From positions 427,306 through 491,305 of the forward strand of contig NZ_JADIKC010000007.1 of the NCBI RefSeq assembly GCF_016905005.1: a stretch of 64,000 nt of DNA, read 5' to 3'. The notes below the pieces were generated by a model, which saw only the letters and a program-made list of their open reading frames with translations, was not told the DNA's origin and ran no database searches. The position numbers were made by a program, and so were the translations under genes. Source of the DNA: Dyella kyungheensis. Lineage in GTDB: Bacteria; Pseudomonadota; Gammaproteobacteria; Xanthomonadales; Rhodanobacteraceae. This document shows positions 29,822-37,772 of the stretch, piece after piece (position 1 is the first letter of the stretch; every line of letters begins with the position of its first letter).

Positions 29822-31371
29822 GGCAAAGGTCCAAAGAAGCTGCTTTTGACGTCGACGGAGGCGTCGGCGTCGAGATCGCGCACGTGGAATGTCACTTCAT
29901 GACGGCCGGCGGTTTCCGGCGAGGCGGTCACCGTGAGCGGTATCGAGAGCACTTCGCCGCTCTGCGCAAGTACCGCTTTCGATCCTCCGCCCAGTCGAAT
30001 GTCGGCGACATCAGTGGAGCGCACGTCGATGGCGAAGCGATGCGCCTGTTGCGCCTTGTTGACCAACTTCAAGGTGTAAGCGTTCTGGATGTCGCCATTG
30101 GCGGCCTCGTTGTACATCGCGTTGCGATCGCGCAGCACTTCGGCCATCAACGGGCTGCGGTGGGTCACGCCGTACAGCCAGCCTCCCATCAGGGCGAACA
30201 GCAGCACCCCATAAACCAGGATGCGGATACGCAAGACCCTGGCCGGCTTTCCATCGATCTGGTTCTGCGTGGTGTAACGAATCAGGCCTTTGGGATAACC
30301 GACCTTGCCCATCACCTCGTCGCAGGCGTCGATGCAGGCACCGCAGGCGATGCATTCGTATTGCAGGCCGTTGCGGATATCGATGCCGACCGGGCACACC
30401 TGCACGCAGATGGTGCAGTCAATGCAGTCGCCCAGCTCGTCGAGCGTGAACCTGGGCAGCGGCTTGGCTTCTTCGCCCAGGGCCGCCAGCGTGATGGTGC
30501 CGCCGGCCTGTGCGCGATTGTCGGCCGCGGAAGGATGCTGGCTTGCACGGAACACGTAGTCGTACGCCGTGACCGTGTCGAGCAGACCCCGCGCACGTTC
30601 AAGCACGCTTTGCAGTCCGCGCTTGCGCGGTCCGCGCGGCTCGCCACGCATCGGGTCATAGGCGATCAGCAGGGTGTTGCGGTCGAACATCGCGCTCTGG
30701 AAGCGCGCGTAAGGGCACATATACTTGCAGACCTGCTGCCGCAAGAAACCCGCATTGCCCCAGGTAGCGAACGCATAGAACAGGATCCAGAACGCTTCCC
30801 ATCCGCCCCATGCGAAGGGCGTGCGGCGCGCCAGTTCGCCGATCGGGCTGAAGTAGCCCACGAAAGTGAAACCGGTCCACAGCGAGAACACGATCCACAG
30901 GGTGTGGCGCGCGCTCTTGCGCAGGATCTTTTCGCGCGTCCAGCCACCGGCGTCCAGTTTGATGCGCTTGTTGCGATCGCCTTCGCACCAGCGCTCGATC
31001 CACAGCGACACTTCGGTCCATACCGTCTGCGGGCACGCGTAGCCGCAGAACAGGCGGCCGGCCAGCGCGGTGAAGAAGAACAATGCCAGCGCCGCGATGA
31101 TCAACAGCAACGCCAGGAACAGGAAGTCCTGCGGCAGGAACATCCATCCAAAGACATGGAACTTGCGCGCCGGCAGATCCAGCAACACCGCCTGCCGTCC
31201 TTGCCAGGTCAGCCAGGGGAAGCTGTAGTACATGCCCAGCAACCAGATGACCGCAGCCACCCGAAGGCGGTTGAAGCGACCGGATACGTCGCGCGGATAG
31301 ACCTTGCGTTCGCTGACGTAGTACGAATCGCTCCCGTCGTCGACGACGTTGAGTGGAATGCGGCGACTCAT
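29818..31371 (-). CDS. ccoG: Cytochrome c oxidase accessory protein CcoG (FixG/RdxA)
   Basis: A 517-residue inner-membrane iron-sulfur protein, linked to copper reduction during cbb3 assembly. Five or so membrane segments, the FCGYACPQTVW motif (about 109-119), and two ferredoxin-type 4Fe-4S motifs, CIDCTICVQVCPVGIDIR and CIACGACIDACDEVM, are present. The C-terminal part is a periplasmic immunoglobulin-like domain. Between the RGPRKRG loop and the first cluster motif there is an extra segment of about 60 residues (LQSVLERARGLLDT to TLDEL) that shorter CcoG proteins lack. The start and stop both overlap neighbours by ATGA. Confidence 0.94.
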   Translation of the reverse strand: MSRRIPLNVVDDGSDSYYVSERKVYPRDVSGRFNRLRVAAVIWLLGMYYSFPWLTWQGRQAVLLDLPARKFHVFGWMFLPQDFLFLALLLIIAALALFFFTALAGRLFCGYACPQTVWTEVSLWIERWCEGDRNKRIKLDAGGWTREKILRKSARHTLWIVFSLWTGFTFVGYFSPIGELARRTPFAWGGWEAFWILFYAFATWGNAGFLRQQVCKYMCPYARFQSAMFDRNTLLIAYDPMRGEPRGPRKRGLQSVLERARGLLDTVTAYDYVFRASQHPSAADNRAQAGGTITLAALGEEAKPLPRFTLDELGDCIDCTICVQVCPVGIDIRNGLQYECIACGACIDACDEVMGKVGYPKGLIRYTTQNQIDGKPARVLRIRILVYGVLLFALMGGWLYGVTHRSPLMAEVLRDRNAMYNEAANGDIQNAYTLKLVNKAQQAHRFAIDVRSTDVADIRLGGGSKAVLAQSGEVLSIPLTVTASPETAGRHEVTFHVRDLDADASVDVKSSFFGPLP

Positions 31372-31670
31372 GGTTGCTTACCGGGACCTTTGAGAGACCG
31401 CACCTCGCGACTGGGGCGAAGGAGGATCCAGGTGAACAGGCTCGACGAGGCCGTTGCCAGCCAGATGAGGAAGAAGCCGAGGGTGTAGCCAAATTCGCGC
31501 CCGATCTTCAACGAGGGAAAGGTGATGTCCCTCAGGGCGATCGGATCGATGAAGGCAAAGAACACCATCGTCACCACGCCGGCCACGAAGAAGCTCGGCC
31601 ACAGCAACGCACCGAGGCGTTGCGAGGCTGGCTCGTGACGGGCGGGCACGATGGTGTTCCGCTGGCTCAT
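31368..31670 (-). CDS. Small two-helix membrane protein between ccoP and ccoG, function unknown
   Basis: A 100-residue protein beginning MSQRNTIVPARHEPASQR. Two membrane segments are clear: about 18-42 (LLWPSFFVAGVVTMVFFAF) and about 57-85 (EFGYTLGFFLIWLATASSSL), with a charged loop that includes DPIALRD between them and a short basic tail. It overlaps the ccoP stop and the ccoG start by ATGA at both ends, so it is made with the oxidase. I do not recognise a named family. Position suggests an oxidase accessory or assembly role; that is inference. Confidence 0.85.
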   Translation of the reverse strand: MSQRNTIVPARHEPASQRLGALLWPSFFVAGVVTMVFFAFIDPIALRDITFPSLKIGREFGYTLGFFLIWLATASSSLFTWILLRPSREVRSLKGPGKQP

Positions 31671-32602
31671 TCGGCGACTACTGCACCCGCCGGCGGCGGA
31701 TCCCTGTGGGGCGACAGTGTCCAAACGTAGGCACCGACCAGGCGCGTGCGCGTATCGCCAAGCACCGGCTTCCATGCAGGCATCACGCCCTGCCGACCTT
31801 CGTTCAAGGTCCTGTGCAGCGAGGCCTTGCTGCTGCCGTAAAGCCAATAGCTATCCGAAAGATCCGGCGCACCCACGACCTGGTTACCCTTGCCCTGCGG
31901 GCCATGGCAAGCCACGCAGATGGTCTGGAACAATTTCTCGCCCCGCTCGGTCGCCTCATCCTTGGCCTGCGCCGGCTTGGACAACGACAACACATAGGCA
32001 ATCGTGTCATCGACTGCGCTCGGGCCACCTTGCGCGGTGAGCGTGGTCGCCCAGGCCGGCATAACCGCCTGACGCCCTTCCTGGATGGTCTCCAGAATGC
32101 GATGCGGCGTGCCGCCCCAATGCCAGATGTCGTCGGTCAGATCGGGGAAGCCGTTGGCACCATGCCCGGTCGAGCCATGACATGCCGCGCAGCGATTGAT
32201 GAAGATCGTGCGCCCCATCTCCACCGCCTGCGGGTTCTTGGCCAGCACGTCGATGGGCTGGCCAGCATAGAGCTTGAGCGTGTCGTCGAGGCGGGCGTCT
32301 TCGGCCGCCGATTCCAGCGCCCACTCCTTGTGCGAGCTCCAATGGCCGATGCCCTGCACATTGCCCACGCCGTACCAGATCAGGTAGCCGACAGCGAACA
32401 CGATGGTGATGTAGAACAGGTTGATCCACCAGCGCGGCAACGCCTTGTTGTACTCGGTGAGGTTGCCGTCCCACACGTGGCCGGTTTCATCGGGCTTGGG
32501 ATCGGTGGGGCTACGACGCGTGTTGGCGCGCAGCAGCCACACGCAACCGATCAGGTTGGCCACCACGATGGCGATGACGTACCAGGTCCATCCGGAAGTC
32601 AT
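31667..32602 (-). CDS. ccoP: cbb3 oxidase subunit III, dihaem cytochrome c CcoP
   Basis: A 311-residue protein with two N-terminal membrane helices (about 5-25 and 58-80), the ETGHVWDGNLTEYN signature between them, and two c-type haem sites, CAACH (about 138) and CVACH (about 230), with Met ligands in VMPAW segments. It carries electrons from soluble cytochrome c to CcoO and CcoN. Start overlaps the ccoQ stop as ATGA; RBS lies in ccoQ. Confidence 0.96.
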   Translation of the reverse strand: MTSGWTWYVIAIVVANLIGCVWLLRANTRRSPTDPKPDETGHVWDGNLTEYNKALPRWWINLFYITIVFAVGYLIWYGVGNVQGIGHWSSHKEWALESAAEDARLDDTLKLYAGQPIDVLAKNPQAVEMGRTIFINRCAACHGSTGHGANGFPDLTDDIWHWGGTPHRILETIQEGRQAVMPAWATTLTAQGGPSAVDDTIAYVLSLSKPAQAKDEATERGEKLFQTICVACHGPQGKGNQVVGAPDLSDSYWLYGSSKASLHRTLNEGRQGVMPAWKPVLGDTRTRLVGAYVWTLSPHRDPPPAGAVVAE

Positions 32603-32739
32603 GCGATTTCCTCCTTGTCATCGTCCAGCGGCATTTGCGCGGCGGCATCCATGGCGGGCTTCGTACCCGGCCGCCAGATCCAGATGCAGGAGCCAACGAA
32701 GAGCACCAGCAGGAATGCGGTAATCAGTCCAGGGACCAT
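32599..32739 (-). CDS. ccoQ: cbb3 oxidase subunit IV CcoQ
   Basis: A 46-residue single-helix protein (MVPGLITAFLLVLFVGSCIW, then IWRPGTKPAMD) matching the CcoQ/FixQ pattern of one membrane helix and a short acidic tail. The ATG at 32739 is one base from the ccoO stop and follows GGAGCGGAGTGAG. CcoQ stabilises the complex, mainly CcoP. Confidence 0.9.
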   Translation of the reverse strand: MVPGLITAFLLVLFVGSCIWIWRPGTKPAMDAAAQMPLDDDKEEIA

Positions 32740-32740
32740 C

Positions 32741-33382
32741 TCACTCCGCTCCTTCGGCAGCCTGCATGTCGGCCTGCGACACATGCGTGCCAAGCGCGTG
32801 CAGGTAGGCGATCACGGCATCGAGTTCGGTCTTGCCTTCGACGGCCTTGGCCGCGCCCGCGATGTCTTCTTCGCTGTACGGATCGCCGATGCGCTTGAGC
32901 GCACGCATGTGCGTGGCCACTTCCTCGCCGTCGAGCTTGTTATCCGCCAGCCACGGATAACCGGGCATGTTGGATTCGGGCACGACGTCGCGCGGATTGT
33001 GCAGATGCGCGCGATGCCAGTCGTCGGAATAGCCGCGCAGGCCCACGCGGGCGAGATCGGGACCGGTGCGCTTGCTGCCCCACTGGAACGGGTGGTCGTA
33101 GACCGATTCGCCCGCCAATGAGTAATGGCCGTAACGCTCCGTTTCAAAGCGCAGCGTGCGCACCATCTGCGAATGGCAGTTGTAGCAGCCTTCGCGGACG
33201 TAGACGTCGCGGCCCGCCAGCTCCAGTGCGGGGTACGGCTTGATGCCCGGCAGAGGCTTGATCGTTTCGGCCTGGAACATCAACGGTACGATTTCGGCGA
33301 GTCCACCAAAGGACACCGCGACCGCCACCAGGATGCCCATCAGGCCGATGTTCTTTTCGAGTTTTGCGTGTGCATTGCTCAT
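32741..33382 (-). CDS. ccoO: cbb3 oxidase subunit II, monohaem cytochrome c CcoO
   Basis: A 213-residue protein with one N-terminal membrane helix (about 12-35) and one haem c site, [10 protein letters not shown] (about 65-74). The conserved YPWL and MPGYPW Met region near residue 150 supplies the axial ligand. The ATG at 33382 ([11 protein letters not shown]) follows a GAGGGA ribosome site; an upstream in-frame start would run into ccoN. It lies 10 bases after ccoN. Confidence 0.95.
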   Translation of the reverse strand: MSNAHAKLEKNIGLMGILVAVAVSFGGLAEIVPLMFQAETIKPLPGIKPYPALELAGRDVYVREGCYNCHSQMVRTLRFETERYGHYSLAGESVYDHPFQWGSKRTGPDLARVGLRGYSDDWHRAHLHNPRDVVPESNMPGYPWLADNKLDGEEVATHMRALKRIGDPYSEEDIAGAAKAVEGKTELDAVIAYLHALGTHVSQADMQAAEGAE

Positions 33383-33392
33383 GTCTGTTCCC

Positions 33393-34838
33393 TCAGGCAC
33401 GGGCGTCGGCGGCATCGGGCATGAGCAGCGGTTGCGGCTCGGTGCTCGCGGCAGCCAGGCGGAAAGTCTTGAACATGTTCCATGCCATCACCAGCATGCC
33501 GGCCAGCACGATCACGCCACCGCCCATGCGCACCACGTAATACGGCTTGGTGGCATTGAGCGCTTCGACGAAGGCATACGTGAGGGTGCCGGTGTCCGGA
33601 TCGGTGGCACGCCACATCAGGCCCTGCGTCACGCCGGCGATCCACATCGCGGCGATGTACACCACCACGCCGACGGTGTGCAGCCAGAAGTGCACGTCGA
33701 TCAGCTTGATCGAGTACATCTTGGGCAGGCGCAGCAGGCGCGGCAGCATCGCGTAGATGGAACCGATGGAGATCATCGCGACCCAGCCCAGCGCGCCGGC
33801 ATGCACGTGACCAATGGTCCAGTCGGTGTAATGGCTGAGCGAGTTGACCGTCTTGATCGACATCATTGGCCCCTCGAACGTGCTCATCATGTAGAACGAG
33901 AGCGAGACGACGAGGAACTTCAGGATCGGATCGGTGCGCAGCTTGTACCAGACGCCCGACAGCGTGAGGATGCCGTTGATCGCACCGCCCCACGAGGGCG
34001 CCAGCAGCACCAGCGAGAACACCATGCCCAGGTTCTGTGCCCAGTCGGGCAGCGCGGTGTACTGCAGATGATGCGGGCCCGCCCACATGTAGATGGCGAT
34101 CAGCGCCCAGAAGTGCACGATCGACAGGCGATAGGAATAGATCGGGCGATCGGCCTGCTTGGGCACGAAGTAATACATCATGCCGAGGAAGGCGGTGGTC
34201 AGGAAGAAACCCACGGCGTTATGGCCGTACCACCACTGCACCATCGCATCCACCGCACCCGAGTACACCGAGTACGACTTCATCGGGCCGGCCGGAATGG
34301 CCAGATGGTTGACCACATGCAACAACGCAATGGTGATGATGTACGCGCCGTAGAACCAGTTGGCGACGTAGATGTGCTTCACCTTGCGCTTGACGATGGT
34401 GCCGAAGAACAACACCGCATACGCCACCCAAACGATGGTGATCAGGATGGCGATCGGCCATTCGAGCTCGGCGTATTCCTTGCCCTGGGTATAGCCCAGT
34501 GGCAACGAGATGGCGGCGGCCACGATCACCAGCTGCCAGCCCCAGAACACGAAGGCGGCGAGCTTGTCGGAGATCAGCCGCACATGGCAGGTGCGCTGCA
34601 CGGTATACAGGCTGGTGGCGAACAGCGCGCAACCGCCGAACGCAAAAATCACCGCATTGGTATGCAGCGGGCGCAGTCGGCCGTAGCTGAGCCACGGGAT
34701 ATCGAAATTGAGGGCAGGCCAATACAGCTGGGCGGCGATGAAAACGCCCACCAGCATGCCGACCACACCCCAGACCACGGTCATGACGGAAAACTGCCGT
34801 ATGACCTTGTCGTTGTAAGTCCCCTCGACGCCCACCAT
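33393..34838 (-). CDS. ccoN: cbb3-type cytochrome c oxidase catalytic subunit CcoN
   Basis: A 481-residue polytopic haem-copper oxidase subunit I of the C type, which reduces oxygen with very high affinity. Metal-ligand motifs are all visible: [10 protein letters not shown] (low-spin haem His), [10 protein letters not shown] (CuB His), [15 protein letters not shown] (two CuB His) and [10 protein letters not shown] (haem His pair). About twelve membrane helices. The ATG at 34838 ([10 protein letters not shown]) is nine bases after AGGAG and is preferred over a GTG three codons earlier that overlaps the ribosome site. First gene of the operon; an FNR/ANR box about 70 bases upstream points to induction at low oxygen. 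Confidence 0.96.
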   Translation of the reverse strand: MVGVEGTYNDKVIRQFSVMTVVWGVVGMLVGVFIAAQLYWPALNFDIPWLSYGRLRPLHTNAVIFAFGGCALFATSLYTVQRTCHVRLISDKLAAFVFWGWQLVIVAAAISLPLGYTQGKEYAELEWPIAILITIVWVAYAVLFFGTIVKRKVKHIYVANWFYGAYIITIALLHVVNHLAIPAGPMKSYSVYSGAVDAMVQWWYGHNAVGFFLTTAFLGMMYYFVPKQADRPIYSYRLSIVHFWALIAIYMWAGPHHLQYTALPDWAQNLGMVFSLVLLAPSWGGAINGILTLSGVWYKLRTDPILKFLVVSLSFYMMSTFEGPMMSIKTVNSLSHYTDWTIGHVHAGALGWVAMISIGSIYAMLPRLLRLPKMYSIKLIDVHFWLHTVGVVVYIAAMWIAGVTQGLMWRATDPDTGTLTYAFVEALNATKPYYVVRMGGGVIVLAGMLVMAWNMFKTFRLAAASTEPQPLLMPDAADARA

Positions 34839-34900
34839 GAAGCCCACTCCTAGGCATAACTGAACGGAAGGAAGTCTGGGGGCCGGGCTGACGTCGCCAA

Positions 34901-34914
34901 TTGATCTGGATCAA
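34901..34914 (-). promoter_or_regulatory. FNR/ANR box of the cbb3 operon
   Basis: TTGAT-CTGG-ATCAA has two perfect FNR/ANR half-sites. Its centre is about 70 bases before the ccoN ATG. A CAGACT hexamer on the minus strand (34873-34878) would be a -10 placed right for a class II activator site near -41. Anaerobic or microaerobic control of cbb3 operons by FNR/ANR proteins is well established. Confidence 0.9.
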
Positions 34915-34991
34915 GTGGCGCCAGGGAAACCGCTGCTGCGGTTTGTCGCAGGCGGGCGTAGGAGCGGGCCGCGGATCGGCTCGGCAACCAC

Positions 34992-35019
34992 ATATCTCTA
35001 TATCGCGAAAAAGAGATAT
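34992..35019 (+). promoter_or_regulatory. Palindromic operator candidate over the metF promoter
   Basis: ATATCTCT (34992-34999) and AGAGATAT (35012-35019) form a perfect inverted repeat with 12 bases between. Arm centres are 20 bases, two helical turns, apart. The right arm touches a TATACT -10 box (35019-35024). The position fits a repressor site. ArsR-type regulators such as SahR control methionine-cycle genes including metF and ahcY in proteobacteria and could be the ligand; this assignment is inference. Confidence 0.6.
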
Positions 35020-35062
35020 ATACTCCCCGGCACCCGCCACCACGACGCCACGGAGCGCCTCG

Positions 35063-35890
35063 ATGTCGAGCATCAGCTTTGAGTTCTTCCCGCCCAAGAC
35101 CGACGAACAGCGCAGCCAGCTCGACCAGGCCGCGACGCTGCTGAAATCGCATTCCCCCGACTATGTGTCGGTGACCTTCGGCGCGGGTGGCTCGACGCTG
35201 AGCTATACGGGCGAAACGGTGCATCACCTGCATACCCAGCACGGCCTGAGCGTGGCGCCCCACCTTTCCTGCGTCGGCGGCACCCGCGCGGAGCTGGCGG
35301 CGCTGTTGGACGACTATCGCGCCGCGGGTTACCGCCGCATCGTCGCACTGCGCGGCGACCTGCCCTCGGGCATGGCCACGCCGGGCGACTTTCGCTATGC
35401 CTCGGAACTGGTGCGTTTCATTCGCGAGCATTCCGGCGATCACTTTCACATCGAAGTGGCGGCGTATCCCGAAACGCATCCGCAGGCGGACGACGCGCTC
35501 GCCGACCTGCGCCACTTCAAGGCCAAGGTCGACGCCGGTGCCAACGGCGCCATCACCCAGTACTTCTTCAACGCGGACGCCTATTTCCGCTTCGTCGACG
35601 ACGTGTGCCGCCTGGGCGTCGAAGTGCCGATCGTGCCGGGCATCATGCCGATCTCTAACTTCTCGCAGCTCAAGCGGTTCTCCGATGGCTGCGGGGCCGA
35701 GATTCCGCGCTGGATCGCCAAGCGCATGCTGGCCCATGGCGACGATGCCGCATCCATTCGCGAACTGGGCGCCGACGTGGTGGCACAGCTCTGCCGCCGG
35801 CTGCTCGACGGCGGCGCGCCGGGCCTGCATTTCTATACCTTGAACCGTGCGCGCGCCACACGCGCGATCCTCGACCGGCTGCACGGATAA
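35063..35890 (+). CDS. metF: Methylenetetrahydrofolate reductase
   Basis: A 275-residue flavoprotein of the MetF family that reduces 5,10-methylene-THF to 5-methyl-THF, the methyl donor for methionine synthesis. ISFEFFPPKT at the start, SVTFGAGGS, the LRGDLP flavin motif (about 105) and GANGAITQYFF (about 165) are conserved. The ATG at 35063 follows CGGAGCG; earlier in-frame Met codons lie within the promoter palindrome. It is divergent from ccoN. Confidence 0.96.
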   Translation: MSSISFEFFPPKTDEQRSQLDQAATLLKSHSPDYVSVTFGAGGSTLSYTGETVHHLHTQHGLSVAPHLSCVGGTRAELAALLDDYRAAGYRRIVALRGDLPSGMATPGDFRYASELVRFIREHSGDHFHIEVAAYPETHPQADDALADLRHFKAKVDAGANGAITQYFFNADAYFRFVDDVCRLGVEVPIVPGIMPISNFSQLKRFSDGCGAEIPRWIAKRMLAHGDDAASIRELGADVVAQLCRRLLDGGAPGLHFYTLNRARATRAILDRLHG

Positions 35891-35918
35891 GCAACGCCAT
35901 CGAGCGTAAGCTCGATGG

Positions 35919-36512
35919 ATGATGCGAGCCTGGCTGATCCTGCTGATCTTCCTGCTGCCACTCCGTGCGATGGCGCAGGAAGGCGGCATTCATCGCTGCA
36001 TCGGCTCCGATGGCAATCCGTTGTTCACCGACCAGCCCTGCGCCGCGCTGCAGGCGACGCCGGTGAATACGCCGCCTGCCACACCGAAGCCGCAGGCGTC
36101 CCTGGACGTCGCCACGGCGACGCCACCGCCGGTGAGCTGCGCCACCTCGGTGGCCGACCTGCGCCAGGGCATGACGGACGCCTTCGCCGCGCGCGATCCC
36201 AACCGGCTGGCCGGGCTGATGATCTGGAACGGCTATGGGCGCGATGCGGTGGTGGCCAACATCCGCTCGCTCGGGTCGTTGATGCAGCGTCCCCTGCTGG
36301 ATATCGGCACGGCAGGTGCGAGCGACGATCCGCCAGCGCCATCGACTGACAACGGCGAGGCCACCGGTCCCACCGCGACCTCACGGCCCGCCACGGACAG
36401 CGATGAACTGATCGTCCATACCGCCGCGGGCGACGGTAGCGGCATACCCCGTGAAACGCGCTTCGCCGTGGTGCGTCGCTCGGGCTGCCTGTGGCTGCGC
36501 CCTTCGGGCTGA
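35919..36512 (+). CDS. Secreted DUF4124-type protein
   Basis: A 197-residue protein with a signal peptide (1-19, ending AMA). Residues about 24-41 read IHRCIGSDGNPLFTDQPC, the DUF4124 pattern (a small module with 'Y/H-x-C/W-x-D-x-x-G-x-x-x-F/Y-T/S-D-x-P'). The middle is Pro/Thr/Ala-rich, followed by a second region (CATSVADLRQGMTDAFAARD) with helix character. The start may be Met1 or Met2. Function unknown; such modules occur in periplasmic proteins of many proteobacteria. It lies between metF and ilvE on the same strand. Confidence 0.85.
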   Translation: MMRAWLILLIFLLPLRAMAQEGGIHRCIGSDGNPLFTDQPCAALQATPVNTPPATPKPQASLDVATATPPPVSCATSVADLRQGMTDAFAARDPNRLAGLMIWNGYGRDAVVANIRSLGSLMQRPLLDIGTAGASDDPPAPSTDNGEATGPTATSRPATDSDELIVHTAAGDGSGIPRETRFAVVRRSGCLWLRPSG

Positions 36513-36585
36513 GCTTGGTGCTGCGCAAAATCGCCGGCGGCGCGCTCGCGGTATCATGGCGCGATTTTTCCCCGGAGCCCTCCCC

Positions 36586-37503
36586 ATGGCGCAGCAGTAC
36601 CCCGAATGGATCTGGCAGAACGGTGCCATCAAGCCCTGGCAGGACGCCACCACGCACGTGATGGCGCATGCGCTGCACTACGGCTCGTCGGTGTTCGAAG
36701 GCATCCGCAGCTATGCGACGCCGGACGGCGCCGCGATCTTCCGCCTGACCGACCACCTCAAGCGCCTGTACCAGTCGGCCAAGATCTACGACATGGTGCT
36801 GCCCTACTCGCAGGACGAACTCGCCGCCGCCTGCCGCGAGGTGGTACGAAAGAACGGCCTGTCCGCCGCCTATCTGCGCCCGGTGGCTTACCGCGGCCTG
36901 GGCGGCTTCGGCCTTTCCGCGGAAACGCCGATCGACGTCGCGGTGGCCGCCTGGGCGATGGGTCCGTACCTCGGCCCGGAAGCGCTGGAGAACGGCATCG
37001 AGGCCTGCGTGTCGAGCTGGCAACGCTTCGCCCCGAATACCATCCCGGCCGGCGCCAAGGCGGGCGGCAATTATCTTTCCGGCCAGCTGATCGCGCGTGA
37101 GGCGCGCCGCCTGGGCTTCGGCGAAGGCATTGCGATGGCCTCCAGCGGCCTGCTGAGCGAAGGTGCGGGCGAGAACCTGTTCCTGGTCTTCGACGGCGTG
37201 TTGCACACCACGCCGGCCAGCGCGTCGATCCTCACCGGCATCACCCGCGACACGCTCAAGACGCTGGCGCACGAAGACGGCATCGAAGTGGTGGAGCGCG
37301 ATATTCCGCGTGAATACCTGTATCTGTGCGATGAGCTGCTGATGTGCGGCACGGCGGCGGAAATCACCCCGATCCGCTCGGTGGACGGCAAGCAGATCGG
37401 CAGCGGCAAGGCCGGCCGCGTGACGCGTCGCCTGCAGGAACTGTTCTTCGGCCTGTTCAACGGCAAGACCAACGACCAGTGGGGTTGGCTGGAGCCGCTT
37501 TGA
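36586..37503 (+). CDS. ilvE: Branched-chain amino acid aminotransferase
   Basis: A 305-residue class IV PLP aminotransferase for the last step of valine, isoleucine and leucine synthesis. HALHYGSSVFEGIRSY near residue 28-43 and the PLP-lysine motif AGAKAGGNYLSG (Lys158) identify IlvE. LSEGAGENLF and the CGTAAEITP phosphate-binding loop are also intact. The ATG at 36586 follows CCGGAG; in-frame upstream Met codons overlap the previous gene. Terminator directly after. Confidence 0.95.
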   Translation: MAQQYPEWIWQNGAIKPWQDATTHVMAHALHYGSSVFEGIRSYATPDGAAIFRLTDHLKRLYQSAKIYDMVLPYSQDELAAACREVVRKNGLSAAYLRPVAYRGLGGFGLSAETPIDVAVAAWAMGPYLGPEALENGIEACVSSWQRFAPNTIPAGAKAGGNYLSGQLIAREARRLGFGEGIAMASSGLLSEGAGENLFLVFDGVLHTTPASASILTGITRDTLKTLAHEDGIEVVERDIPREYLYLCDELLMCGTAAEITPIRSVDGKQIGSGKAGRVTRRLQELFFGLFNGKTNDQWGWLEPL

Positions 37504-37529
37504 TTCGCTGAGGACTTCAGCAGTTATGC

Positions 37530-37559
37530 AAGCGGCGCCGTGATGGCGCCGCTTTTTTT
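37530..37559 (+). terminator. Rho-independent terminator after ilvE
   Basis: AGCGGCGCC-GTGAT-GGCGCCGCT stem with seven T residues, 27 bases after the ilvE stop. Confidence 0.95.
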
Positions 37560-37610
37560 CAGAGTGCAGCGTTGGACCGTGCCTTCAGTCGAACGCGACC
37601 ACCCCTAGCC

Positions 37611-37737
37611 GTCATTCCGGCGCAGGCCGGAATCCAGTAGCGTCTGTGCCCGGTTGTCGCATCGTGGCAGCCTGCTGTGTGAGCTCGCGCGAAACTCGAT
37701 TGCATCGCTACTGGATTCCGCCCTGCGCCGGAATGAC
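37611..37737. repeat. Inverted-repeat element (MITE/REPIN-like)
   Basis: Two 32-base arms, 37611-37642 and 37706-37737, are inverted copies with a single mismatch around a 63-base centre. Each starts with GTCATTCCGGCGCAGG and ends near CCAGTAGCG. The motif 'TCATTCCGGCGNAGGCCGGAATCCAG' type is widespread as dispersed repeats in proteobacteria. It lies between the ilvE terminator and the histidine kinase stop codon. No transposase is present. Confidence 0.8.
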
Positions 37738-37772
37738 GAGCAAAAAGGGCCGGCGCTTCGCACGCCATCCCA

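Noticed and set aside
34950-34975. REP-like half-site (GTAGGAGCGGGCC) between ccoN and metF
   Set aside because: Only one short arm is present with no matching inverse, unlike the two full copies elsewhere.
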